Shown here piece by piece: positions 1 to 5,725 of a stretch of DNA of 12,349 bases. The DNA is taken from NCBI GenBank assembly GCA_002358955.1, contig DEPV01000002.1, positions 5,394 through 17,742 of the forward strand. The letters run 5' to 3'. This DNA is from Erysipelothrix sp. UBA3383. Lineage in GTDB: Bacteria > Bacillota_I > Bacilli_A > Erysipelotrichales > Erysipelotrichaceae. Below the pieces are notes generated by a model. That model had not been told where the DNA came from, ran no database searches, and saw only the letters and a program-made list of their open reading frames with translations. A program made the translations under genes and the position numbers. Positions within the stretch are counted from its first letter, which is position 1. The number at the start of each line of letters is the position of its first letter.

Positions 1-1
1 A

Positions 2-597
2 TTAACAAATACACCTTATACAATTGTAGGTCCATACTATATCCAAAGCTGAAACACTATTCAAATATGTGGCTATGGAAAATAAATTCAAGTGATCGAT
101 AAGATACATTGAAAATATAGAATTAATAATTTTCGCCTCAACATCATCGATCTTCAATTTCTTATTGACCTTGAGATAACCTATAGGTGCCTTTCCTTTG
201 TATAGTTACCCTCCTTAGCTGAGCGATCCATACCACGTTTCGTTCGCTCACTAATAGTTTCTAGTTCCCATTGAGCGATAAGAATAATAATTATGATAAA
301 AAATCTGCCCATTGCTGTTTCGGTCTCTATCTTCTCTTTTATGGAAACCAGGTATACTTCAGCCACTTGAAATAATTCTAATAAGTGGATTAGATCCTTA
401 AGTCTCCTGGTTAATCTATCAAGGTTGTGCACTATGATTACGTCAATTTCACCGTTGCTCACATCCACTATAAGACGAATCATTTCTTTTCTATTAAGAC
501 TTCAAGCAGACTCTCCCTCATCCACATAATTTCTCACAACAGTCCCTTCAGGATACTCCTCTGGAAACATTTTTAACCAAAACAGATTCTTCTCTTC
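2..597 (-). pseudogene. Decayed large serine recombinase (resolvase/invertase family)
   Basis: This is the remnant of a site-specific serine recombinase, the kind that integrates or excises mobile elements. Reading leftward, the catalytic-domain stretch HNLDRLTRRLKDL is followed by ETAMGRFF and AQWELETISERTKRGM, a series typical of this family. A TGA at 502-504 interrupts the frame right after DEGESA, where relatives continue into SLNR, which is indeed encoded next. Near 195-196 one base appears to be missing: shifting frame there changes a quick stop into KGKAPIGYLKVNKKLKIDD, the start of the Recombinase domain, which then runs to a stop at 2-4. The N-terminal segment with the serine nucleophile is absent, since a stop lies at 598-600, and so is the C-terminal zinc-ribbon and coiled-coil region. 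At least four lesions make it non-functional. It lies just beyond the tRNA-Leu terminator. The family is clear, but which element it came from is unknown. Confidence 0.88.
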
Positions 598-632
598 TTA
601 ATCTAAAAGAGAAAAACCAATGTAGCAAATAT

Positions 633-658
633 AAAAAACCACTAACGATTGTTAGTGG
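633..658 (-). terminator. Intrinsic terminator of tRNA-Leu
   Basis: On the minus strand an 8-bp perfect stem (CCACTAAC/GTTAGTGG, loop AATC) is followed at once by six T residues, about 15 bases after the tRNA's CCA end. This is a textbook rho-independent terminator, and it separates the tRNA from the recombinase remnant. Confidence 0.9.
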
Positions 659-673
659 CTTAGAGTTTAATTT

Positions 674-757
674 TGGTGCGGGCGAGAGGACTCGAACCTC
701 CATGCACAAGGCACATGATCCTAAGTCATGCGTGTCTACCAATTTCACCACGCCCGC
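674..757 (-). tRNA. tRNA-Leu (anticodon UAG)
   Basis: The minus strand folds as a class II tRNA. The acceptor arm GCGGGCG pairs with CGCCCGC, the D-loop region carries TTGGTAGAC, and the anticodon stem CATGA/TCATG holds the loop CTTAGGA, giving anticodon UAG, which reads CUN leucine codons. A longer variable arm follows, then the T-arm with GGTTCGAGTCC. The CCA end is encoded at 674-676 and the total length is 84 nt, normal for tRNA-Leu. It stands alone, with its own promoter and terminator. Confidence 0.96.
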
Positions 758-774
758 GTGTGCTTTGCTTAATG

Positions 775-802
775 ATTATAACATAACCAAGTAGTAAAGC
801 AA
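775..802 (-). promoter_or_regulatory. Promoter of tRNA-Leu
   Basis: On the minus strand TTGCTT (797-802) is separated by 16 bases from a consensus TATAAT (775-780). The -10 box ends 17 bases before the tRNA's first base, so the primary transcript would have a short leader. Confidence 0.75.
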
Positions 803-848
803 GAGGTTTTTTAACATTTGTTTAAAATGTTTTATGAAATTGGAAATT

Positions 849-1598
849 CTATAAGTATCTTACAGAAATCTTACCAAAGTTGGCACTTCCAGTGACTACA
901 ACAGTAGGATATTCTGATGATGCATAAACACTATCTGGGGTAACTGAGCCCAGTGTAGAACTTAAACGGTTTTCAACATTGACTGTTCTAGGTAAGTACA
1001 AGGTAATGTTACCAAAGTTTGCTTCACATTGAATGATGGATCCTTCAGGGTTGAAAGTTGCACCTTGGAAGTAAACTTCAAGATTACCAAAGTTTGTTTC
1101 AAGATCAGCTTTAGTAAAGTTTGCAGAACGGATGTAACGTTTTTGATCTGAGAAGGTTGTTTCTGCACGAACATAATCCTGTGCATTTTTAAAGTTTTGA
1201 GAACTTCCTTCAGTTTTAAATTCAACATCAATGACATCTTCCTCAAAGGTATTCAAATCATCAGTATCACCAAAGACAATGTTGAATGATTTACGACGTT
1301 TCTTAAAGATCATGGATAGACCTGCACCCATCATCACTGATGAAACCAGTAAAAGCCAAGGATTACCGCCTTGGAATCCTAAATATCTAAAGTTAAAGAA
1401 ACCAATGAAACCAATTGCGGTAAAGCCACTTACAAAATCACGGTCCCAAAGATTCATCGCTGCAATGATAGCAAGGAATATAGAAAGTCCTGCTCGTATA
1501 ACAGAAGGTCCTTCAAAACCATAAAAGCTTTGTGCAAACAAATAGACTGAGAGGAATACAAAGACCCCACCCCAAACAACTTTCTTTTTATTTTTCAT
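849..1598 (-). CDS. LiaF-like four-helix membrane protein (cell envelope stress family)
   Basis: The protein has 249 residues. Its N-terminal half shows four hydrophobic segments at about 5-23, 33-51, 55-75 and 79-98, followed by a KKRRK stop-transfer patch, so the rest is probably cytoplasmic. After an acidic linker (about 105-125), residues 150-249 form a repetitive beta-rich domain in which ANFG or TNFGN recurs (SANFTKA, TNFGNLEVYF, ANFGNITLYL, SANFGKISVRY). That is the signature of the LiaF/YvqF C-terminal domain. In Firmicutes LiaF restrains the LiaRS envelope-stress system. No LiaS or LiaR is encoded here; the partner is a LytTR regulator whose stop overlaps this start by four bases (ATGA at 1595-1598). 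AAAGGAG (about 1610-1616) is a good ribosome site. No clear T-tract terminator follows, so transcription may continue through tRNA-Leu. The family is fairly certain; a role controlling the LytTR protein is inferred from position. Confidence 0.85.
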   Translation of the reverse strand: MKNKKKVVWGGVFVFLSVYLFAQSFYGFEGPSVIRAGLSIFLAIIAAMNLWDRDFVSGFTAIGFIGFFNFRYLGFQGGNPWLLLVSSVMMGAGLSMIFKKRRKSFNIVFGDTDDLNTFEEDVIDVEFKTEGSSQNFKNAQDYVRAETTFSDQKRYIRSANFTKADLETNFGNLEVYFQGATFNPEGSIIQCEANFGNITLYLPRTVNVENRLSSTLGSVTPDSVYASSEYPTVVVTGSANFGKISVRYL

Positions 1599-2038
1599 AA
1601 TGATAAACTCCTTTCAAGCAATCGTGCTTTAAAATCTGAAAAATACATACGGGATACAAAATTCGATTTATGAGAATCAACAAAGAATACCGTACGTGAT
1701 GATGTAATGCTACGCTCATAACCACTGACACTGTCCACATTAACAATGCAGGACTTAGATATTCGCATGAATGATTCTGGAAGTAGTTCCAAAAGTTCAT
1801 AAAGCTTGTATCGAGTTCTATAGTAATCCTTCTTAAGATGGACCACCACCGCATCATCTTCCGTCTCAAAGAACAAAATGTCTTCAATAGGAATGTTAAG
1901 ATCACTGCCTCTGTGTTGAGCAATAATATTCATCGTATTTAATGATTGAACGAACTGTTCAATCCGAGGAGTAATCTTTTTGGTATAAATAACAAGGTCT
2001 TCTGTAAGATCTGGATCTTCAATTATTTTTACTTTCAT
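1595..2038 (-). CDS. LytTR-family DNA-binding transcriptional regulator
   Basis: This is a 147-residue protein made almost entirely of one LytTR DNA-binding domain (about residues 45-145). Visible family landmarks are IPIEDILFFETEDDAVVVHL, the RTRYKLYELLELLP segment, FMRISKSCIVNVDSV (relatives have F-x-R-x-H/S-x-S-x-x-V-N) and the C-terminal strand and helix around FVSRMYFSDFKARL. There is no response-regulator receiver domain, so phosphorylation is not the input. The first 45 residues show no recognised sensor. Small LytTR proteins of this type are usually paired with a membrane protein that controls them, and here the co-transcribed LiaF-like gene overlaps the end of this one. The start has AAAGGAGG six bases upstream (2042-2050). 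The inverted repeat at 2067-2112 is a candidate site for autoregulation. Target genes are unknown. Confidence 0.9.
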   Translation of the reverse strand: MKVKIIEDPDLTEDLVIYTKKITPRIEQFVQSLNTMNIIAQHRGSDLNIPIEDILFFETEDDAVVVHLKKDYYRTRYKLYELLELLPESFMRISKSCIVNVDSVSGYERSITSSRTVFFVDSHKSNFVSRMYFSDFKARLLERSLSL

Positions 2039-2058
2039 GATGCCTCCTTTACATTATG

Positions 2059-2064
2059 ATTATA
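2059..2064 (-). promoter_or_regulatory. Putative -10 box of the LytTR/LiaF-like operon
   Basis: A consensus TATAAT lies on the minus strand just outside the inverted repeat. It has only weak -35 candidates: GACATC at 17 bases, TAGACA at 19 bases. Transcription from here would give a leader of roughly 14 bases that still includes the ribosome site. A weak -35 overlapped by an inverted repeat would fit a regulated promoter. Confidence 0.55.
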
Positions 2065-2066
2065 GC

Positions 2067-2112
2067 ATTATGACCACTTGGGATGTCTATAAATATCCTA
2101 AGTGGTCATAAT
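2067..2112. repeat. 18-bp inverted repeat, candidate operator of the LytTR operon
   Basis: The arms 2067-2084 (ATTATGACCACTTGGGAT) and 2095-2112 (ATCCTAAGTGGTCATAAT) are complementary at 17 of 18 positions around a 10-base spacer. The structure begins six bases after the nfo stop and covers the -35 and spacer of the LytTR promoter. It has no T-tract on the minus strand, so it is a poor intrinsic terminator. A binding site for the LytTR protein is the more attractive reading, although known LytTR sites are more often direct repeats. Confidence 0.6.
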
Positions 2113-2118
2113 TTGAAT

Positions 2119-2955
2119 CTAAGTTGTAGTACGTTTTGATTTTAGTAATGCAATTTCTTGTGCATAGCCTTCTACATCATTGGGTGTTTCTAAATAGAAT
2201 GGTAAATGACGTAGTTTTGGATGGTTGATAATCTTCTCAAAGGTTTCAAGTCCAATGGATCCCTCACCAATTTTCTCATGACGGTCCTTATGCGATTTGA
2301 ATGGGTTTTTAGAGTCATTCAGATGAATGGCATACAGCTTATCAAGTCCGACAATCTTATCAAACTGATCAATGACACCATCTAGGTCATTAACAATATC
2401 ATAACCTGCATCGTAGATGTGACATGTATCCCAGCACACACCTAACTTCTCCTTCACTTCAACCTTTTCAATAATGCTTTGAAGTTCTTCAAAGGTACGG
2501 CCAATTTCAGTTCCTTTACCTGCCATGGTTTCAAGCAGTACAATCGTCTCTTGATCAGGTGTTAAAACACGGTTTAACATACCTGCAATATAATCAATCC
2601 CAACATCCACTCCCTGGCCTGTATGGCTACCTGGGTGGAAGTTATAAAGACTTCCCTTAATAAAGCTCATGCGGTATAAATCATCGCGCATGACCTCTTC
2701 AGCATACTCACGTGTATAATCTTTCGCACTGCATGCATTTAATGTATAAGGTGCATGCGCTAAGATGTGTCTGAAGTCATGCTCCACTAATATTTTATTT
2801 AAAGCTTCAACATCCTCTAAGTTTAAAGGTTTCGCCTTACCACCACGAGGTGAGCGGGTAAAGAATTGGAAGGTATTGGCTCCAATACTTAAAGCCTCAA
2901 CACCGATGGCTTCATAGCCCTTTGAAAAACTTAAATGAGATCCTATAACAAACAT
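2119..2955 (-). CDS. nfo: Endonuclease IV (AP endonuclease, DNA base-excision repair)
   Basis: The 278-residue product cuts DNA 5' to abasic sites and removes blocked 3' ends. It belongs to the TIM-barrel AP endonuclease 2 family, which uses three zinc ions. Family motifs appear in order: GSHLSFSKG near the N-terminus, ANTFQFFTRSPRG, HAPYTLN, the metal-binding NFHPGSH, LLETMAGKGTEIG (ETMAGKG supplies a zinc-binding Glu), the CWDTCHIYDAGYD signature, HLNDSK, DRHEKIGEGSIG and the final FYLETP. The length matches the family. The open frame extends upstream to 3009, but 2955 is preferred because GGAGGT then lies six bases ahead of the ATG; an ATG at 2961 would abut the ribosome site, and homologues begin with a similar short GSH-type N-terminus. 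The gene is divergent from the DJ-1/PfpI gene. Confidence 0.95.
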   Translation of the reverse strand: MFVIGSHLSFSKGYEAIGVEALSIGANTFQFFTRSPRGGKAKPLNLEDVEALNKILVEHDFRHILAHAPYTLNACSAKDYTREYAEEVMRDDLYRMSFIKGSLYNFHPGSHTGQGVDVGIDYIAGMLNRVLTPDQETIVLLETMAGKGTEIGRTFEELQSIIEKVEVKEKLGVCWDTCHIYDAGYDIVNDLDGVIDQFDKIVGLDKLYAIHLNDSKNPFKSHKDRHEKIGEGSIGLETFEKIINHPKLRHLPFYLETPNDVEGYAQEIALLKSKRTTT

Positions 2956-2980
2956 AATCATACCTCCACTTTCTGTGTCT

Positions 2981-3009
2981 ATCGTACCTAATATCGTGAT
3001 GAAATTCAA
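2981..3009 (-). promoter_or_regulatory. Putative nfo promoter
   Basis: On the minus strand TTGAAT (3004-3009) and TACGAT (2981-2986) are separated by 17 bases. The -35 overlaps that of the divergent promoter at 3005-3033. Confidence 0.5.
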
Positions 3010-3033
3010 ACATAAGTCACTCTTCTATACAAT
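3005..3033 (+). promoter_or_regulatory. Putative promoter of the DJ-1/PfpI gene
   Basis: TTCAAA (3005-3010) and TACAAT (3028-3033) are separated by 17 bases, giving a leader of about 33 bases. An alternative pair, TATACA (3026-3031) and TATGAT (3049-3054), would start transcription inside the ribosome site and is less likely. Confidence 0.5.
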
Positions 3034-3072
3034 ATTAATGAGGCTTGTTATGATGTGTTCAGGAGGTTTTTT

Positions 3073-3594
3073 ATGAAACTTAATAACAAACGTGTTTTAA
3101 CGATTGTCTCTGATGATTTCGACGACTTAGAAGCTTGGTATCCCATTCTAAGACTGCGTGAAGCAGGTGCAACTGTTGATGTTGCAGGTGAGTTAGCAAA
3201 TCATGATTACCAAGGTAAGTATGGTTTAAAACTACAGTCTAACTTAAGCTTTGATGATGTTACGATCTTAGATTATGATGCCATCTTAGTACCTGGAGGA
3301 TGGGCTCCGGATTATCTTCGTCGTTTAGATTCAGTCTTAGGCTTTATTAAAACCATGAATGATGAAAATCGTATCATTGGTCAGATATGCCATGCTGGAT
3401 GGGTCTTATCTTCAGCAGGAATTCTTGAAGGAAAGACAGTCACCAGTACACCAGGCATTAAGCATGACTTAATGTATGCAGGTGCTAACTGGGTTGATAC
3501 TGCTGCAGTACGTGATGGTAACATCATCTCAGCACGACGACCACCCGATTTACCAGACTACCTACCACTGCTTATTGAAGCATTGAGTGAGTAA
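3073..3594 (+). CDS. DJ-1/PfpI family protein (possible deglycase or stress protein)
   Basis: The product has 173 residues and a flavodoxin-like Rossmann fold in the class I glutamine amidotransferase superfamily. Visible landmarks are the first strand RVLTIVSDDF, a conserved acid at E20 (DDLEAWYP), YDAILVPGGWAPDYLR, and the nucleophile elbow IGQICHAGWVL with C106 followed by H107. Downstream are LEGKTVTSTPGIKHDL, the strand with GNIISARRPPDLPDY, and a terminal helix. Relatives are reported as glyoxal/methylglyoxal deglycases, proteases or general stress proteins, and the sequence alone does not choose among them. Start 3073 has AGGAGG (3061-3066) at a good distance; a longer frame from 3055 would put the ribosome site inside the gene. 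It is a single-gene unit ended by the hairpin at 3597-3621 and is divergent from nfo. Confidence 0.9.
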   Translation: MKLNNKRVLTIVSDDFDDLEAWYPILRLREAGATVDVAGELANHDYQGKYGLKLQSNLSFDDVTILDYDAILVPGGWAPDYLRRLDSVLGFIKTMNDENRIIGQICHAGWVLSSAGILEGKTVTSTPGIKHDLMYAGANWVDTAAVRDGNIISARRPPDLPDYLPLLIEALSE

Positions 3595-3596
3595 TT

Positions 3597-3621
3597 AAAA
3601 ACCTCCATCACGGAGGTTTTT
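3597..3621. terminator. Bidirectional terminator between the PfpI and lactonase genes
   Basis: AAAAACCTCC is followed by a five-base loop and GGAGGTTTTT. The A-run and T-run flank a GC-rich stem symmetrically, so the structure can end transcription from both converging genes. It starts three bases past the PfpI stop and lies eight bases past the lactonase stop. Confidence 0.9.
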
Positions 3622-3628
3622 CTTATGT

Positions 3629-4582
3629 TTAGATAAAAAGTACTGATACCACTTCAGGTGCATAGACATCTTTTTCAAGAAGTGTTACACGGCCCGATTC
3701 AGCATCCCTTTCAAACAGTGTTAAGTTATCAGTATCACGGTTTGCAACAACGATGTACTTGCCATCAGGACTGATCGCAAAATCACGGGGATGCTCTCCA
3801 TAGACAGATTCAATTTGAACAAATTCCAAGTGTCCATTATCAAGAACCTTGAAGACTACCAGTGAGTCATGCCCTCTGTTACTTGCATAAACAAAGCGAC
3901 CATCTTCAGAAATGCGAATCGCACCTCCTGAACTTGTCACATCTGCCCCATTTAACATATCCACAGTCTGTACAGACACCATATCAAAGTCGATATCTTC
4001 GACAACATCAATGGTATTGTTCAACTCACCTAAGATATAAATCATGGGTAAGGTTGGATGGAAGACTAAGTGACGCGGTCCCATACCTTCCTTTGTCTTG
4101 TAAGTTGCAATTTCATTGAGTAAACGATACTTATGAACAGTATCAAGACCCAAATCACAGACATACAAATCATCATTCTTAGGATTGAAGTTAACGTAAT
4201 GAGCTTTTGCTCCTTCATTGTATTGAAACTCTTTAACAATCCCTTCTTGATCATAAACACGAACACGTCCTAGGTGATAGTTAGCATCAAGAACATAATC
4301 ATCATTCTTATCATACTTCACATAACAAGGTTGTACACCATCATCAAGATAAGATCTTATTAGCCTTGCAGGTTGTGTCTTCAAATCCCATACTGCAAGA
4401 CCCCCTTGTTCCCCCTCTTGATGCACTGCGTATAATGTTTGACTTGAAGCATCATAATCCAAATAGGTTGGATTACTTGCTTTTGCAACTAAATTTAAAT
4501 TTTCTAAATGCCCCGATAAAAGATCAATTTCATAAATTCCTTCACTGCTTTTACGGGTGTATGTACCTAATAATATTTTCAT
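3629..4582 (-). CDS. Lactonase family protein (6-phosphogluconolactonase-like beta-propeller)
   Basis: The 317-residue protein matches the lactonase/YkgB family, a seven-bladed beta-propeller. The opening MKILLGTYTRKSSEGIYEIDL is typical, and blade-like repeats recur: NPTYLDYDASSQTLYAVH, AHYVNFNPKNDDLYVCDLG, GPRHLVFHPTLPMIYILGE, GAIRISEDGRFVYASNRGHDSLVVF and HPRDFAISPDGKYIVVANRDTDNLTLF. Some relatives hydrolyse 6-phosphogluconolactone in the oxidative pentose phosphate pathway; many are uncharacterised, so the substrate is uncertain. No signal peptide is seen, suggesting a cytoplasmic enzyme. The ribosome site GGAGGG (4588-4593) sits five bases from the ATG. It is somewhat shorter than many homologues (about 330-350). 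It is divergent from a HAD phosphatase and converges on the PfpI gene. Confidence 0.88.
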   Translation of the reverse strand: MKILLGTYTRKSSEGIYEIDLLSGHLENLNLVAKASNPTYLDYDASSQTLYAVHQEGEQGGLAVWDLKTQPARLIRSYLDDGVQPCYVKYDKNDDYVLDANYHLGRVRVYDQEGIVKEFQYNEGAKAHYVNFNPKNDDLYVCDLGLDTVHKYRLLNEIATYKTKEGMGPRHLVFHPTLPMIYILGELNNTIDVVEDIDFDMVSVQTVDMLNGADVTSSGGAIRISEDGRFVYASNRGHDSLVVFKVLDNGHLEFVQIESVYGEHPRDFAISPDGKYIVVANRDTDNLTLFERDAESGRVTLLEKDVYAPEVVSVLFI

Positions 4583-4602
4583 GATATCCCTCCATTGCCC
4601 TT

Positions 4603-4611
4603 ATTGTAACA
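4603..4611 (-). promoter_or_regulatory. Putative extended -10 promoter of the lactonase gene
   Basis: The minus strand reads TGTTACAAT, an extended -10 element, about 20 bases upstream of the start codon. No good -35 is visible at the usual distance. Confidence 0.5.
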
Positions 4612-4641
4612 CAATGCTAAAGGAACATCAGTTCTTACTTG

Positions 4642-4650
4642 TGATATAAT
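4642..4650 (+). promoter_or_regulatory. Extended -10 promoter of the HAD phosphatase gene
   Basis: TGATATAAT combines the TG motif with a consensus -10, 25 bases before the ATG. The -35 region is poor, which the extended -10 would offset. Confidence 0.65.
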
Positions 4651-4674
4651 GAGTAAGACATTGTGGAGGTAGAA

Positions 4675-5466
4675 ATGAAAATATTTATTACTGATCTTGA
4701 TGGTACTTTGCTGAATGGCGAGCACCAATTGGATCCTAAAATGCGTGAGTTCATCCTGGCATTAAGAAATCAGGGACATATCTTTGGGGTAGCAACAGGA
4801 AGACCCCATGAATCAGCAGAACTTGTCGTTCCTGAAATTGAATCATTGTTTGATTTTGGTGTGTTTAATAACGGTGCTAACTTTATGGACTTTAAAGATG
4901 GCGAACAACACGACCAATACCCTTTATCAAAAGCTGTGATTTCTGAAATCATGGATGTGTATACTAAACTTGGTGGTAACCCCATCATCTTTAAAGGTCA
5001 AACACTCCATACTCACCACCGTGAAGATTATCATGAACGTTTAGAACAGGGTGGATTTGAAGTTGTTTATGGTGATATTGAACCTCACCTTGAAGATCAT
5101 ATGGAAAAGATCATCTTCTCTGTGAATGCTGATACCCGTAATATCTTACTGGATCATTATGCAAACAATCCTCATGATGATTATGTTGCTTTTCGATCCC
5201 AAGAAGACTTGATAGAATTCATGGATCCTCGCATTAATAAATGGGTGGGTGTTGAGTACTTCTTAAACAAATACAATCTGGAAGATTATGATACCATCAG
5301 TTTTGGTGACAACGGTAATGACTTGCAATTAATACAAGGTGCAAGCCTAGGTGTTGCGATGGAAAATGCCATTGATGAGCTGAAAGATGCTGCAGATCAT
5401 GTTGCAGGTCATCATGCTGATCTGGGTGTTATGAACTTTATTAAAGACTACCTCAATAAAGCGTAA
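4675..5466 (+). CDS. Cof-type HAD-IIB family phosphatase
   Basis: The product has 263 residues and is a haloacid-dehalogenase hydrolase with a C2 cap, most likely a cytoplasmic sugar- or cofactor-phosphate phosphatase. Motif I is FITDLDGTLL, with the nucleophile Asp and the acid/base Asp at residues 7 and 9. Motif II is VATGRP. The cap occupies roughly residues 85-185. The conserved lysine of motif III is probably in NKWVGVEYF, and motif IV is SFGDNGNDLQLI, which holds the magnesium ligands; the late GVAMENA segment is also typical. The substrate cannot be read from sequence. The start at 4675 has GGAGGT (4665-4670) four bases upstream; an in-frame GTG at 4663 lies before that site and is rejected. 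The nearest upstream gene, the lactonase, is divergent. The only possible end signal is the inverted repeat at 5482-5509, which also overlaps the tRNA-Ser promoter. Confidence 0.93.
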   Translation: MKIFITDLDGTLLNGEHQLDPKMREFILALRNQGHIFGVATGRPHESAELVVPEIESLFDFGVFNNGANFMDFKDGEQHDQYPLSKAVISEIMDVYTKLGGNPIIFKGQTLHTHHREDYHERLEQGGFEVVYGDIEPHLEDHMEKIIFSVNADTRNILLDHYANNPHDDYVAFRSQEDLIEFMDPRINKWVGVEYFLNKYNLEDYDTISFGDNGNDLQLIQGASLGVAMENAIDELKDAADHVAGHHADLGVMNFIKDYLNKA

Positions 5467-5473
5467 TTCCATC

Positions 5474-5502
5474 TTGTTATACAACACTATTTTATGTATA
5501 AT
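5474..5502 (+). promoter_or_regulatory. Promoter of tRNA-Ser
   Basis: TTGTTA (5474-5479) and a consensus TATAAT (5497-5502) are separated by exactly 17 bases. The -10 ends 12 bases before the tRNA. It begins eight bases after the HAD gene's stop. Confidence 0.8.
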
Positions 5503-5509
5503 AGTGTTG
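5482..5509. repeat. 10-bp perfect inverted repeat over the tRNA-Ser promoter
   Basis: CAACACTATT (5482-5491) and AATAGTGTTG (5500-5509) are perfect complements around an eight-base loop. The repeat covers the promoter spacer, the -10 box and the likely start point. It lacks a T-tract, so it is a weak candidate for a terminator of the HAD gene. Confidence 0.7.
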
Positions 5510-5514
5510 GTTCT

Positions 5515-5602
5515 GCAGAATTGGCCGAGCGGCTTAAGGCACCATCTTGGAAAGGTGGCGAAGCGCAAGCTTCCGGGAGTTCGAATCTCCTGTTCTGCGC
5601 CA
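5515..5602 (+). tRNA. tRNA-Ser (anticodon GGA)
   Basis: This is an 88-nt class II tRNA. The acceptor GCAGAAT pairs with GTTCTGC (one G-U), and the D-arm is GCCGAGCGGCTTAAGGC. The anticodon stem CCATC/GGTGG encloses the loop TTGGAAA, giving anticodon GGA, which reads UCU and UCC. A long variable arm (GAAGCGCAAGCTTC) forms a clear hairpin, as expected for serine. The T-arm is GGGAGTTCGAATCTCC, the discriminator is G, and CCA is encoded at 5600-5602. Confidence 0.97.
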
Positions 5603-5637
5603 TTTAATAAATAAGCTCTGTAAAGAGATCAAACAAC

Positions 5638-5660
5638 AACTACCTTCGGGTAGTTTTTTT
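5638..5660 (+). terminator. Intrinsic terminator of tRNA-Ser
   Basis: AACTACC, a TTCG tetraloop and GGTAGTT are followed by five further T residues. UUCG-type loops are especially stable. The stem starts 35 bases past the tRNA end. Confidence 0.9.
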
Positions 5661-5672
5661 GTGCTTATTCCC

Positions 5673-5699
5673 AGAAAAAAGACACCCATAAGGTGTCTT
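5673..5699 (-). terminator. Intrinsic terminator of the DUF349 gene
   Basis: On the minus strand AAGACACC and GGTGTCTT form an 8-bp stem with a TTATG loop, followed by a further run of T (complement of the A-run at 5675-5680). It lies 26 bases past the DUF349 stop and faces the tRNA-Ser terminator. Confidence 0.88.
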
Positions 5700-5725
5700 C
5701 TTTGTTTATGAATTGTATTAAAAAC

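Noticed and set aside
548..751. Minus-strand open frame of 67 codons across tRNA-Leu
   Set aside because: It starts inside the tRNA gene and runs through its terminator hairpin, so it is not a protein gene.
807..836. Small inverted repeat (AACATTT/AAATGTT) between the LiaF-like gene and tRNA-Leu
   Set aside because: On the minus strand the stem is AT-only and followed by A rather than T residues, so it does not support a terminator.
962..1246. Open frame of 94 codons on the minus strand inside the LiaF-like gene
   Set aside because: It lies in another frame of a well-supported gene, has no family motif, and has an odd Lys/Leu-rich composition typical of an out-of-frame reading.
5347..5568. 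Minus-strand open frame opposite the HAD gene end and tRNA-Ser
   Set aside because: It begins within the complement of the tRNA and runs through the HAD coding region, with no ribosome site or family resemblance.
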